Shown here piece after piece: positions 17,300 through 25,535 of a DNA stretch of 64,000 bases; the first letter of the stretch is position 1, and each line of letters opens with the position of its first letter. The notes under the pieces are model-generated. The model was not told where the DNA came from. It made no database searches and saw only the letters and a list, made by a program, of their open reading frames with translations. This DNA comes from Virgibacillus ihumii (lineage in GTDB: Bacteria; Bacillota; Bacilli; Bacillales; Amphibacillaceae): positions 3,162,001-3,226,000 of the forward strand of contig NZ_CACVAN010000001.1 in the NCBI RefSeq assembly GCF_902726655.1, in the 5' to 3' direction. Position numbers and translations under genes: made by a program.

Positions 17300-17737
17300 A
17301 TGTACAAGATACGTGAAATGAAAAAAACTGATATTAATGCAATTAATACATTGGCTGAGGGTGAAGGGAATGTTCACTTGCATAAAAAGGAGCAGCCTGT
17401 CAGCGAAGTCACGATTGAAAATATACTTGCGGGAAATTTAGAAAGGCTTTATGTCATTGAGGAGAGTGGGGCAGTCCGTGCATTCATTCTGTTTGAATTG
17501 GATAAGGAATCAAAACAAGTTCACATTAACAAGCTGACGGTTGAGGCGAGTTATGTTAAAAAAGGTCTCGATGAGCATTTATACAGCAAGGTGGAGCGGC
17601 TGGCTGATCGCGGCGGTTATGAACAAATTATGGCTGAAATTACAACAACAAGCCCAGTCGTTCATACCTTTTTTGAGGAAAAGGGCTGGTATCGATTAAA
17701 TGACAGTGATGAATTTTGTAAAGGGGTTAACGGATGA
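17300..17737 (+). CDS. GNAT-family N-acetyltransferase
   Basis: 145 aa. The fold is suggested by YKIREMKKTDINAINTLAE at the start, the beta-strand region VRAFILFELDK, VHINKLTVEASYVKKGLDEHLY (acetyl-CoA binding region, lacking a classic Q/RxxGxG/A) and FFEEKGWYRLN at the end. Substrate unknown. ATG at 17300 has AAAGGA nine bases upstream and lies 4 bp after the ketopantoate reductase-like gene, so the two are probably cotranscribed. Confidence 0.75.
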   Translation: MYKIREMKKTDINAINTLAEGEGNVHLHKKEQPVSEVTIENILAGNLERLYVIEESGAVRAFILFELDKESKQVHINKLTVEASYVKKGLDEHLYSKVERLADRGGYEQIMAEITTTSPVVHTFFEEKGWYRLNDSDEFCKGVNG

Positions 17738-17895
17738 TTTTCTATGTGATAGTTTGCATCGCAATTGTCCTGGGAGTTCTTGTTATGACGTTAATCGCCA
17801 TTTCCAAAGGATACGCTTATAAACATTCCATTGACCCGCTGCCGGATGATGAACAGCGAATGAAAGATAATATAGAGCAAGACCGCACCGATTAA
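17734..17895 (+). CDS. Small YtzI-like membrane protein (53 aa)
   Basis: A 53-aa frame overlaps the acetyltransferase stop by ATGA. It has one N-terminal membrane segment (MIFYVIVCIAIVLGVLVMTL) and a charged tail SKGYAYKHSIDPLPDDEQ. The SKGYAYKHxIDPLP element recalls Bacillus YtzI. AAGGGG lies upstream of the ATG. The stop codon lies within a terminator shared with the convergent VOC gene. Function unknown. Confidence 0.75.
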   Translation: MIFYVIVCIAIVLGVLVMTLIAISKGYAYKHSIDPLPDDEQRMKDNIEQDRTD

Positions 17896-17908
17896 GAGTG
17901 CGGTCTTG
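17878..17908. terminator. Shared terminator containing both stop codons
   Basis: Perfect 11-bp stem CAAGACCGCAC / GTGCGGTCTTG with loop CGATTAAGA. The loop carries the TAA of the YtzI-like gene (17893-17895) and the stop of the convergent VOC gene begins at 17892. Confidence 0.8.
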
Positions 17909-18872
17909 TTGTATCCAGTGGCTTAAGTTTTGCTTCAATTTCATCACGCTGGTTTTCAAAAAACGGGGGCAGTGCCAATGACTCACCAAGATGATTGATA
18001 TCTTCATCGGTTGCAAATCCCGGCCCATCCGTCGCCAGCTCAAAAAGAATTCCATTCGGTTCCCTGAAATAAAGCGATTTAAAGTAAAAGCGATCTACCA
18101 GTCCTGAATTTGGGATGCGTGCTTCTCGGATGCGGTTTTCCCATAAGACCAATTCTTCCTCATCCTGAACGCGGAAGGCAACATGGTGGACACTTCCCCG
18201 GCCGGGACGTTCGCGGGGTAAGTCAGGATTGGTTTCCAGGTGAATTTCAGCGCCGGTTCCACCTTCTGCAGTTGAAAAGACAAGTGTGTCATCCTTGCTG
18301 TCTGATGCAGATGAATAGGTACCTGCTTTTTTAAAGGTCAGCAGTTCCGTTAAAACCTGTTCCGTTGGCTGCGGGTCTTTGACGGTTAATTTTACAGGGC
18401 CTAGTCCATGAATTCCTTTTTCAACAGAAACCGGACTCCTGTTCCATGCTTTTCCGCCGGCGACGCCTTGATTATTTTCATCCGAGACAAAGGATAAACG
18501 CTGCCCTTCAGGATCGCGAAATGGCAGTATTTTTCGTCCGTACTGTTCTGTTATTTCGTCATGCTCAACGCTGTATTTCTGTAATCGTTGGAGCCAGTAT
18601 TCCAGCGCCTGGTCATTCGGAACCCTTAATGATGTTGTGGAAATACTGCTGCTTCCGGGATAGGTATGCCCGGCATTGGGTATTTCAAAAAAGGTAAAGT
18701 CTGTCCCTGGATTGCCCGCTTCATCAGCGTAGAACAGATGATACACAGAAGTATCATCCTGATTAACCGTCTTTTTAACAAGCCGCATTCCAAGAATTTC
18801 GGTGTAAAAATGATGATTATTTTTTGCGTTTGCAGTGATTGCTGATACATGGTGAATACCTTTTATTTCCAT
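17892..18872 (-). CDS. VOC-family ring-cleaving dioxygenase (MhqO/MhqE-like)
   Basis: 326 aa with two glyoxalase-fold halves. The first starts IKGIHHVSAITANAKNNHHF; the second has GLGPVKLTV and later RGSVHHVAFRV and GILFELATDGPGF, supplying the His and Glu metal ligands. In Bacillus such enzymes (MhqO, MhqE) detoxify hydroquinones and quinones under control of the repressor MhqR. The promoter here carries a matching palindrome (18901-18918), which supports this assignment. AGGAGG precedes the ATG. Confidence 0.85.
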   Translation of the reverse strand: MEIKGIHHVSAITANAKNNHHFYTEILGMRLVKKTVNQDDTSVYHLFYADEAGNPGTDFTFFEIPNAGHTYPGSSSISTTSLRVPNDQALEYWLQRLQKYSVEHDEITEQYGRKILPFRDPEGQRLSFVSDENNQGVAGGKAWNRSPVSVEKGIHGLGPVKLTVKDPQPTEQVLTELLTFKKAGTYSSASDSKDDTLVFSTAEGGTGAEIHLETNPDLPRERPGRGSVHHVAFRVQDEEELVLWENRIREARIPNSGLVDRFYFKSLYFREPNGILFELATDGPGFATDEDINHLGESLALPPFFENQRDEIEAKLKPLDTTRPHS

Positions 18873-18900
18873 TGGTAACCCTCCTGACGGGTGAAAAAAT

Positions 18901-18947
18901 TATTTTGAATTCAAAATAATTATAAGCTATAATTTCGGAAGTGTCCA
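18901..18947 (-). promoter_or_regulatory. Promoter and MhqR-like operator of the VOC dioxygenase gene
   Basis: Minus-strand TGGACA (18947-18942), 17-base spacer, TATAAT (18924-18919). Directly downstream, over the expected start site, is the palindrome TATTTTGAATTCAAAATA (18901-18918), part of a 24-bp perfect palindrome 18898-18921. Its GAATTC centre and TAT...ATA ends agree with the MhqR operator of B. subtilis as I remember it (14 of 18 positions). Confidence 0.65.
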
Positions 18948-19520
18948 TTATCCTGTTTGATTCTTCTTGTCTCTATGCTTTGGCCGCAGCCCATTCTGAA
19001 GTTGCCTGATACTTAGACCAAAATCCATTTGCAGGTGCGGGTAATCAGGGTTTCTCCAGTCACCACCCCATTCAAATCCCAATTTTTTGGCCATATCGGC
19101 CACCTCGAACCAGTCCGCTTGTCCATTATTATTTCCGTCATAGTTTGTATCCCAAATAATTTCGCCATTGTCATTTTTTAAAGCATAATCCACTGCCAGT
19201 CCATAATTGTGATAGGATTCGCCTCCTTTGGCATACGTTACGATATTGCCGCCGGTAGTTCTTCCTTGTGCATATAATTGGTTTTGTTCCTTTTTGGTGC
19301 GAACCTTATCTGTGATGACGACATTAATGCCATTCCGGGCAGCCATTTGTACCAACTGCCTGGTTTTTTTAGCCACAACAGGATCAAGTTGCTTCGTTTC
19401 CGGCTGATTTTTGTCAAGTTTGACATAGCGGTCATTTTTTTGTTCATATATGATGAAAAGAATGGCAACGAACAGAATAATTAAGATCCAGGCAATCATG
19501 TCTTTACGAAATAATTTCAA
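18948..19520 (-). CDS. M15-family peptidoglycan peptidase (VanY/CwlK-like)
   Basis: 190 aa with an N-terminal membrane anchor (about residues 8-26) and an extracellular zinc peptidase domain. Ligands and fold markers: VRTKKEQNQLYAQGRT, GGESYHNYGLAVDYAL (SxHxxGxAxD) and PDYPHLQMDFG with the third ligand. It probably cleaves the peptide stem of peptidoglycan (endopeptidase or carboxypeptidase). The stop lies just beyond the VOC promoter region, so the genes are tandem on the minus strand. Confidence 0.88.
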   Translation of the reverse strand: MKLFRKDMIAWILIILFVAILFIIYEQKNDRYVKLDKNQPETKQLDPVVAKKTRQLVQMAARNGINVVITDKVRTKKEQNQLYAQGRTTGGNIVTYAKGGESYHNYGLAVDYALKNDNGEIIWDTNYDGNNNGQADWFEVADMAKKLGFEWGGDWRNPDYPHLQMDFGLSIRQLQNGLRPKHRDKKNQTG

Positions 19521-19617
19521 TGTTAAATCTCCCCGGGTGTATGTTACTCCTTATTATATCTTATCTACTCAATCACGTGTGACCCGGTAGAAGTGACAAA
19601 AGATTGAAAAATTCACC

Positions 19618-19647
19618 TTGCACGTTGATTGGTGCTGTGTATATTAT
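19618..19647 (+). promoter_or_regulatory. Promoter before the PlsY-like gene
   Basis: TTGCAC (19618-19623), 18-base spacer, TATTAT (19642-19647), 21 bp before the ATG. Confidence 0.5.
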
Positions 19648-19668
19648 AAGACGAAAGGAGGGGGTTAC

Positions 19669-20289
19669 ATGTATGTGCTTCTTGTCATATTTATTGGTTA
19701 TCTAACCGGTTGTATTCATGGGTCTCAATTGGTTGGCAAAATGAAAAAGATAGATATAAAAAACAGTGGCGTGAAAAATTCAGGAGCATCAAATACAACT
19801 ATTTTGCTGGGGTGGAAATTTGGTATTGTTGTCGCACTTATTGATATTTTAAAAGCAACATTATCGATCTTATTCGTTTTATATATTCTTGAAGGCCAAG
19901 GTATAACTGGAGAGACACAGACATTGCTGGTGTACGTAAATGCCCTGTTTATTATAATTGGTCATAATTATCCGATTCAGATGCGTTTCAGTGGCGGTAA
20001 AGGAACAGCTTCCCTGGTCGGGGTGCTGCTGGCAATTGACTGGAAAATAGCCTTAATAGGAATCGGGATATTGCTGTTGCTTTCATTGGCAACGGATTAT
20101 CTGGTGGTCGGTGTTTTGTTTATGTATATTTCTTTCCTGGTGACTACCTATTTATTCTTTGGAATCGAACCAGCAATGGTCGTTGTGTTATTATCAATTA
20201 TGAGCATAATGAAACATCTGGAAAACTATAAACGTATATTCAGTCAGAAAGAAACAAGAATATCCAGTATGTTTAAAAAAGAATCATAG
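19669..20289 (+). CDS. PlsY-like glycerol-3-phosphate acyltransferase paralogue
   Basis: 206 aa with about five membrane segments. It shows PlsY landmarks: GYLTGCIHGSQLVGK, SGVKNSGASNT (PlsY usually SGNxGATN), GHNYP and FSGGKGTASLVG. PlsY transfers acyl phosphate to glycerol-3-phosphate. The altered first motif and the DUF456 neighbour, instead of topoisomerase IV genes, suggest a paralogue rather than the housekeeping enzyme. ATG at 19669 has AAAGGAGGGG upstream. Confidence 0.8.
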   Translation: MYVLLVIFIGYLTGCIHGSQLVGKMKKIDIKNSGVKNSGASNTTILLGWKFGIVVALIDILKATLSILFVLYILEGQGITGETQTLLVYVNALFIIIGHNYPIQMRFSGGKGTASLVGVLLAIDWKIALIGIGILLLLSLATDYLVVGVLFMYISFLVTTYLFFGIEPAMVVVLLSIMSIMKHLENYKRIFSQKETRISSMFKKES

Positions 20290-20302
20290 TTGGAGGAAGC
20301 AA

Positions 20303-20788
20303 ATGCTTGATATCATTATTTGGATTGTCATTGCAGCAATGTTTATTTTAAGTTTTGTCTCGATAATTTTTCCGATTATTCCGGGCCCGCTGGTATTGTG
20401 GATCGGTTATCTGTTATATCATTTTGTGATTAATGACGGGGAGCTGACAGTGCTGTTTTGGATCGGAATGGCGATTTTAACAGTAATCCTCATTGTAGCG
20501 GACATCATTGCGAACAGCTACTTTGTTAAAAAATTCGGCGGCAGTAAATGGGGTGAACGTGGTGCCGGGATTGCCGTTATTATCGGCTCGTTTATTTATC
20601 CGCCATTTGGCATTTTGGTGCTGCCATTCATCGTTGTCATTATCATCGAGCTGGTACAGAAACGAACGACGAATGAAGCGTTTCGTGCTTCAGTTGGTTC
20701 GCTGATCGGCTTTCTTGGCGGAGCAGTGGCCAAAGTAGTGCTGCAGCTCGTCATGATTGGCTGGTTCTTCATTGAAGTTATTTTTTAA
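20303..20788 (+). CDS. DUF456 membrane protein (YqgC-like)
   Basis: 161 aa, about four membrane segments with glycine-rich helices. FIPIIPGPLVLWIGYLLYH-like start (FPIIPGPLVLWIG), then ADIIANSYFVKKFGGSKWGERGAG and IGSFIYPPFGILVLPF are diagnostic of DUF456. Function unknown. It starts 13 bp after the PlsY-like gene with GGAGG upstream and is probably cotranscribed. Confidence 0.85.
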   Translation: MLDIIIWIVIAAMFILSFVSIIFPIIPGPLVLWIGYLLYHFVINDGELTVLFWIGMAILTVILIVADIIANSYFVKKFGGSKWGERGAGIAVIIGSFIYPPFGILVLPFIVVIIIELVQKRTTNEAFRASVGSLIGFLGGAVAKVVLQLVMIGWFFIEVIF

Positions 20789-20820
20789 TACGGTTTTAGG
20801 ATAGAAAGGATCTTGGTTAT

Positions 20821-21651
20821 ATGAATTATCCATCACGTGTTATGACAATTGCCGGGTCTGCAGCCGGGGGAAGTGCCGGCATTCAGGCAGATCTGAAGAC
20901 ATTTCAAGAGTTTGATGTTTATGGAATGAGTGCCATTACTGCAATTGTGGCGTATCATCAGGAAATCGGAAAAAACGTCCATCCACAGTCAATCGAGGCA
21001 ATTGAAGCTCAATTTTCAACCGCCGTTCAACAGGTCGGAATGGATGCACTAAAAACAGGGATGCTTTTTTCCAAAGAAGTTATAGACAAGGTGGCAGCAA
21101 TTATTTCAGAGTCAAAAGTGGAAACGGTCATAGTTGATCCGGTCATGGTTGGAAAACTGGACTCGAAGTTACTGGAGGATGACGCCATTGATGCCTTGAA
21201 AGCGAAGCTCATTCCGCTGGCGACGGTCATTACGCCGAATATCCCGGAAGCATCCATCCTGCTTGACGGGCGGAAGCTGGAATCGGTGGAAGATCTGAAG
21301 CAGGCTGCGATTGATTTACATCAGCTTGGCACAAGATATGTACTGGTGAAAGGCGGCAGATTGGAAGGTCCGGCAGTGGATGTGCTGTACGATGGGGAAA
21401 CTTTGACTACATATGAAGCACCGAGGATTGATACAGTTAACACGAGCGGAGCCGGATGTACATACTCGGCAGCTATTGCCGCTGAAATGGCAAAAGGCAA
21501 GACTGTTTTGAATGCTGTTCATTCAGCGAAAAGCTTTGTTACCACCGCAATCACCAATGGATTCTCATACACAGAAATGGTGGGGCCGACATACCATGCG
21601 GCTGCCCGTAAGTTTGGCGAAGCACACCAAATTAAGGTGAAAGGGGATTGA
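20821..21651 (+). CDS. pdxK: PdxK-type pyridoxine / HMP kinase (ThiD family)
   Basis: 276 aa ribokinase-fold kinase. Substrate and ATP motifs: TIAGSAAGGSAGIQADLKTF near the N-terminus, VIVDPVMV, TPNIPEASIL, YVLVKGGRLEG and the anion-hole motif TSGAGCTYSAA. The alignment in memory is closest to Bacillus PdxK, a ThiD-like enzyme acting on pyridoxine and HMP, which has IQADLKTFQE at the same place. Note GSAAGG instead of the usual GSDSSGG. The AAAGGA before ATG is close to optimal. Cotranscribed with pncA. Confidence 0.85.
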   Translation: MNYPSRVMTIAGSAAGGSAGIQADLKTFQEFDVYGMSAITAIVAYHQEIGKNVHPQSIEAIEAQFSTAVQQVGMDALKTGMLFSKEVIDKVAAIISESKVETVIVDPVMVGKLDSKLLEDDAIDALKAKLIPLATVITPNIPEASILLDGRKLESVEDLKQAAIDLHQLGTRYVLVKGGRLEGPAVDVLYDGETLTTYEAPRIDTVNTSGAGCTYSAAIAAEMAKGKTVLNAVHSAKSFVTTAITNGFSYTEMVGPTYHAAARKFGEAHQIKVKGD

Positions 21652-21653
21652 GG

Positions 21654-22205
21654 ATGGTTAAAAGAGCCTTAATAAATGTTGATTATACGGTTGATTTTGT
21701 TGCCGATGAAGGTAAGCTGACTTGCGGCAAGCCCGGGCAGGCTATCGAAGGGAAAGTGATTTCACTGACGAAGGAATTTTTGAAAGCGGGGGAATATGTC
21801 GTTTTTGCCATTGATGCACATCATGAAGGCGACTCGTATCATCCGGAGTCGGAATTGTTTCCGCCACATAATATTATCGGTACGAAGGGGCAGGAGCTCT
21901 ACGGGGAACTGGCCGAGGTATATCAATCGAATCGAAATGCGCAGAATGTATATTATTTTGATAAAACCCGGTACAGTGCATTTGCCGGAACCGATTTGGA
22001 ACTGAAACTGCGTGAGCGTGGAATAGAAGAACTTCATCTCGTCGGAGTCTGTACGGATATTTGTGTGCTGCATACCGCCGTTGATGCGTACAACAAAGGA
22101 TTTAAAATTGTTGTTCATAAAGATGCTGTCGCCAGCTTTAATGCTGCCGGGCATGACTGGGCGCTTGGGCATTTTGAAAATACCCTGGGTGCGGAAGTGA
22201 TTTAG
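21654..22205 (+). CDS. pncA: PncA-like nicotinamidase (cysteine hydrolase)
   Basis: 183 aa isochorismatase-fold hydrolase. Catalytic Asp in ALINVDYTVDF, metal motif AIDAHHEGDSYHPE with later FPPHNIIGT, and the nucleophile in GVCTDICVLHTAVDAY. These match nicotinamidases that return nicotinamide to NAD synthesis. ATG 21654 has AAAGGGG seven bases upstream, better than TTG 21648. It begins 2 bp after pdxK, linking two cofactor-salvage enzymes. Confidence 0.85.
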   Translation: MVKRALINVDYTVDFVADEGKLTCGKPGQAIEGKVISLTKEFLKAGEYVVFAIDAHHEGDSYHPESELFPPHNIIGTKGQELYGELAEVYQSNRNAQNVYYFDKTRYSAFAGTDLELKLRERGIEELHLVGVCTDICVLHTAVDAYNKGFKIVVHKDAVASFNAAGHDWALGHFENTLGAEVI

Positions 22206-22268
22206 GAAGTAGTAATAGCCAGATGAAATATTCACGATTACGGATGAAGTGAGCGTGATGGGCAAGGC

Positions 22269-22297
22269 TTGACTTTGCCCTCACATCCATTTATATT
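22269..22297 (+). promoter_or_regulatory. Promoter of the proS T-box transcript
   Basis: TTGACT (22269-22274), 17-base spacer, TATATT (22292-22297). The -35 lies inside a small inverted repeat GGGCAA / TTGCCC (22260-22280). Confidence 0.6.
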
Positions 22298-22309
22298 TAA
22301 AAATATAAT

Positions 22310-22549
22310 ATGTGAAACGTTGACTGGGATTAGTACTGTTTGAATGTCTTTTGCAGAGAGGAAATAGCTGCTGAAAAATTTCCAGAGACATAAATGGGAA
22401 CCTGCCTTGTAGTTCGCCATCGGAAAAGCATCTTGCTGTAAGATGTGCGCGGTTCATGACCGTTATCATGCCAAGTGTACAGAGGGGTTCTCTGTAAACA
22501 AGGGTGGTACCACCAGACCTCGGTCCCTTATCAGGATGGAGGTTTTTTT
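22310..22549 (+). ncRNA. T-box leader riboswitch (proline) of proS
   Basis: The T-box core AGGGTGGTACCACC is at 22501-22514, followed by a terminator (ACCTC at 22517-22521 with GAGGT at 22539-22543, then seven T). The antiterminator bulge TGGT fits pairing with the ACCA end of tRNA-Pro. Stem I begins near AGAGAGG (about 22362), and CCT at 22401-22403, preceded by GAA, is the probable proline specifier codon. It reads through into proS when tRNA-Pro is uncharged. Confidence 0.88.
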
Positions 22550-22638
22550 GTATACAAATATCATTCGTATTTGCTAAATCAAAGCCAACAGGATGGCAGG
22601 TTTCGAATAAATAAATTTTAAATATAGGAGTGTTTGGA

Positions 22639-24078
22639 TTGGGTAAAAAAAATAAACAGTTTGTTGAAAAAATCACTGCGATGGAAGATGATTTTGCACA
22701 ATGGTATACCGATGTGGTCAAACAGGCGGAACTGGTTGACTATGGTGCTGTTCGTGGCACGATGGTGATCAAGCCGCATGGATACGCAATCTGGGAAAAT
22801 ATCCAGGCAGAACTGGATCGCAAATTTAAGGAAACCGGGCATTCCAACGTTTATTTTCCACTGTTCATTCCGGAAAGTATGCTGCAAAAAGAGAAGGATC
22901 ATATTGAAGGATTTGCACCGGAAGTAGCATGGGTTACACATGGCGGCGAAGAGGAGCTGGCGGAGCGGATTTGTGTCCGTCCGACTTCCGAAGTTCTTTT
23001 CGGTGAATATTATGCAAAAAACATTCATTCCTATCGTGACCTGCCAATGCTTTATAATCAGTGGAGCAATGTTGTCCGGTGGGAAAAAACGACACGTCCA
23101 TTTTTGCGTACTTCCGAGTTTTTATGGCAGGAAGGGCATACATGCCATGCGACAGCTGACGATGCACAGGAAGAAACCGCGAGAATGCTGGAAGTGTACA
23201 AAGATGTCGCTGAAAATTATTTGGCTATTCCGGTACTCAGCGGCAGGAAAACCGAGAAAGAAAAGTTCGCCGGTGCGGACTATACGCTAACAATTGAAGC
23301 GCTGATGCACGACGGAAAGGCGCTGCAGTCGGGGACATCGCATTATTTGGGCACAGGATTTGCCGAAGCTTTTGATATCCGCTATTTGGATAAAGAAGGC
23401 GACCAACAACCTGTCCATCAAACATCATGGGGCATGTCGACCCGTATTATGGGAGCTTTAATCATGGTGCACGGTGATAATCGCGGGCTGGTCATCCCGC
23501 CGCGAATTGCACCAACCCAGGCGATGATTGTTCCGGTTGCCCAGCATAAAGAAGGTGTTCTCGATAAAGCGTATGACCTTCGTGATCAACTGAAAGATTT
23601 GGCACGTGTCGGAATCGATTCGAGCGATAAAATGCCGGGCTGGAAATTTAACGAGTATGAAATGAAAGGCATACCGGTCAGAATCGAAATGGGGCCGAAA
23701 GATATAGAGAAAGATCAGGTTGTCCTTGTTCGCCGTGATACGGGTGAAAAAGAATTTGTTGGACTCGACAAGCTGGAGCTGCGGCTGCCGGAACTGCTTG
23801 AAGAAATTCAGCAGGGACTTTTTGAAAAAGCACTCGCGCACCGCAATGACAAAACGACCACTGCAACGGATATGGAAGAATTTAAAAAGAACCTGGAAGA
23901 AACACCAGGGTTTATCAAGGCAATGTGGTGCGGTGATATGGAGTGTGAGGAAAAAATCAAGGAAGAAACAGCAGCAACATCCCGATGCATCCCGTTTGAA
24001 CAGGAAACTGTTTCCGATAAATGCATATGCTGCGGTAAAGAAGCCAAAGAACTTGTCTACTGGTCAAAAGCATATTAA
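22639..24078 (+). CDS. proS: Prolyl-tRNA synthetase, archaeal/eukaryotic-type short form
   Basis: 479 aa class II synthetase. Motif 2 region is [20 protein letters not shown], motif 3 region [20 protein letters not shown], and [11 protein letters not shown] is the ATP-site loop. It lacks the large editing insertion of classical bacterial ProRS (about 570 aa) and has the C-terminal zinc-like domain (WCGDMEC, CICCG) ending in YWSKAY, as in the archaeal-type enzymes. TTG at 22639 has TAGGAG eight bases upstream; a GTG at 22630 overlaps it. Controlled by the T-box. Confidence 0.93.
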   Translation: MGKKNKQFVEKITAMEDDFAQWYTDVVKQAELVDYGAVRGTMVIKPHGYAIWENIQAELDRKFKETGHSNVYFPLFIPESMLQKEKDHIEGFAPEVAWVTHGGEEELAERICVRPTSEVLFGEYYAKNIHSYRDLPMLYNQWSNVVRWEKTTRPFLRTSEFLWQEGHTCHATADDAQEETARMLEVYKDVAENYLAIPVLSGRKTEKEKFAGADYTLTIEALMHDGKALQSGTSHYLGTGFAEAFDIRYLDKEGDQQPVHQTSWGMSTRIMGALIMVHGDNRGLVIPPRIAPTQAMIVPVAQHKEGVLDKAYDLRDQLKDLARVGIDSSDKMPGWKFNEYEMKGIPVRIEMGPKDIEKDQVVLVRRDTGEKEFVGLDKLELRLPELLEEIQQGLFEKALAHRNDKTTTATDMEEFKKNLEETPGFIKAMWCGDMECEEKIKEETAATSRCIPFEQETVSDKCICCGKEAKELVYWSKAY

Positions 24079-24082
24079 TGTT

Positions 24083-24117
24083 AAAAATCGAGCGCGCCTG
24101 CTGCGCTCGATTTTTTT
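24083..24117 (+). terminator. proS terminator
   Basis: TCGAGCGC / GCGCTCGA stem with loop GCCTGCT and seven T. The repeat array begins at the very next base. Confidence 0.92.
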
Positions 24118-24231
24118 ACGAGGCAAACATCAACCGCACGAGGCAAACATCAACCGCACGAGGCAAACATCAACCGCACGAGGCAAACATCAACCGCACG
24201 AGGCAAACATCAACCGCACGAGGCAAACATC
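24118..24231. repeat. Tandem repeat array, family A (20-bp units), interrupted by an IS
   Basis: Five identical units ACGAGGCAAACATCAACCGC from 24118, then a sixth cut after ACGAGGCAAACATC; its remainder (CAAACATCAACCGC including the target duplication) resumes at 25634-25647. The array starts directly behind the proS terminator. A diverged array of the same 20-bp period and core lies behind the typA terminator at 41234. Frames through it have no plausible start or homology. Confidence 0.9.
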
Positions 24232-24297
24232 AGTCAAGTCCTTATCTATGTGTAAAAGTCCAATACAAGTTTTCAACCTTATGATGGTATTTATGTG

Positions 24298-24339
24298 AAT
24301 TTGATGTGGTGGGAAGGGCCCTTCCCACCACATCAAATT
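24298..24339. terminator. 42-bp perfect palindrome inside the IS
   Basis: Perfect 21+21 inverted repeat centred at 24318/24319, each arm AATTTGATGTGGTGGGAAGGG or its complement, 20 bp after the transposase stop and about 66 bp from the left end. Likely a bidirectional terminator insulating the transposase gene. Confidence 0.7.
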
Positions 24340-24359
24340 TTCGCGCGCTGGAATCCTCT

Positions 24360-25535
24360 TCAACTTTTGTTTCGAATAAACCTTTTTTTATTCTTTTGTT
24401 GCCCTTCATAATCCATTAGTACTGCGCCAATTAGACGGAAGGCGGATTGTGTATTCGGAAATATACGAATGACTCTTTCCCGCCTTCTAACTTCTTCATT
24501 TAGGCGTTCCAATGAATTCGTGCTGCGTATGAATGTATGATATTTCTCTTCTTCATTGAGATACTGAATGGCATCATCGAAGCCTTCTTCCAATGTCTTA
24601 AGTGCTTGATTTAGCTTTGGATCTTCTTCGTAACGCGTGACGAACTCCTCCTTGAAGTTTCTTGCGTCATCTGGTGTAACGGCTTTAAAAATCCGTTTTA
24701 ACCCCGTGATTACCTCTGACATACCCTTCTTTGGCAGTTGATCCACAATATTTCGTTTAAAATGAACGGTGCAGCGTTGCCATGAGGTTCCGAGGAATTC
24801 CTCCTGTATTGCTTTTTTGAGCCCTTTATGGGCATCTGAAATCATAAGTCTTGGTGAATGCAGCCCCCGGCCTTTCAGCTCTTTTAAAAAGCTTTTCCAA
24901 GCTTCGTAACTTTCGGTATGGTCAACCTTTAATCCGAGCACTTCCCGTTGGTTATCCTCGCTTATCGCTGTCGCAATGTAGACAGCTTTGGATACAACCT
25001 TACGATGCTCGCGAACTTTGATATACATGGCATCTACAAAAATGTACGGATAATAGGTGTTTGCCAAATTTCGATTCGCCCATTTATTGACGATAGGGTC
25101 TAGTTTCTCTGTAAGCGATGATACAAAGGACTTGGATACGCTCTCTCCACACAATTCTTCTACTACATTTCGAACCTTGCGTGTGGAGACCCCGTTCACC
25201 ACCATTTCAAGCAGGGCAAGAACGAAAGCCTGGTCACAGCGTTGATACTTTTCAAAAATACTTGGTGAAAACTCACCGCTGCGAGTCCGTGGAACCCGTA
25301 ACTTGATCTTTCCAATACTCATCAAATATTCTCTTTCATAATAGCCGTTTCGATAATCACGTGAACTACCAGTACGGGCGTATGGCGGAACGTCCAAAAA
25401 TTCATCCCGTTCCTTTTCCATATACTCATTCAGAATTAATACAGCTGTTGATTTATAGATAGCGTTCATATTGGAGTTCATAATCTCATCTTTTAACTTG
25501 TCCATGTTTAGGTTAAAATGTAGTTGGGTCATCAT
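24360..25535 (-). CDS. IS256-family (mutator-type) transposase
   Basis: 391 aa DDE transposase. Family hallmarks in order: SRDYRNGYYEREYLMSIGKI, VPRTRSGEFSPSIFEKYQR, the first catalytic Asp in YIFVDAMYIKVRE, LMISDAHKGLKKAI with the second Asp, WQRCTVHFKRNI (the CxxH motif) and SLERLNEEVRRRERVIRIFP with the catalytic Glu. ATG 25535 (or 25532) has AAGGAGG upstream. No frameshift or stop, so the element may still be mobile. Confidence 0.93.
   Translation of the reverse strand: MMTQLHFNLNMDKLKDEIMNSNMNAIYKSTAVLILNEYMEKERDEFLDVPPYARTGSSRDYRNGYYEREYLMSIGKIKLRVPRTRSGEFSPSIFEKYQRCDQAFVLALLEMVVNGVSTRKVRNVVEELCGESVSKSFVSSLTEKLDPIVNKWANRNLANTYYPYIFVDAMYIKVREHRKVVSKAVYIATAISEDNQREVLGLKVDHTESYEAWKSFLKELKGRGLHSPRLMISDAHKGLKKAIQEEFLGTSWQRCTVHFKRNIVDQLPKKGMSEVITGLKRIFKAVTPDDARNFKEEFVTRYEEDPKLNQALKTLEEGFDDAIQYLNEEEKYHTFIRSTNSLERLNEEVRRRERVIRIFPNTQSAFRLIGAVLMDYEGQQKNKKRFIRNKS

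Noticed and set aside
24118..24231. CRISPR array
   Set aside because: The 20-bp units are contiguous with no variable spacers and there are no cas genes nearby; this is a simple tandem repeat.
24078..24298. Open frames translating the repeat array as Arg/His/Asn-rich peptides
   Set aside because: They arise because the 20-bp unit has no stop in some frames; they run from the proS end through the terminator and have no ribosome binding site or homology.
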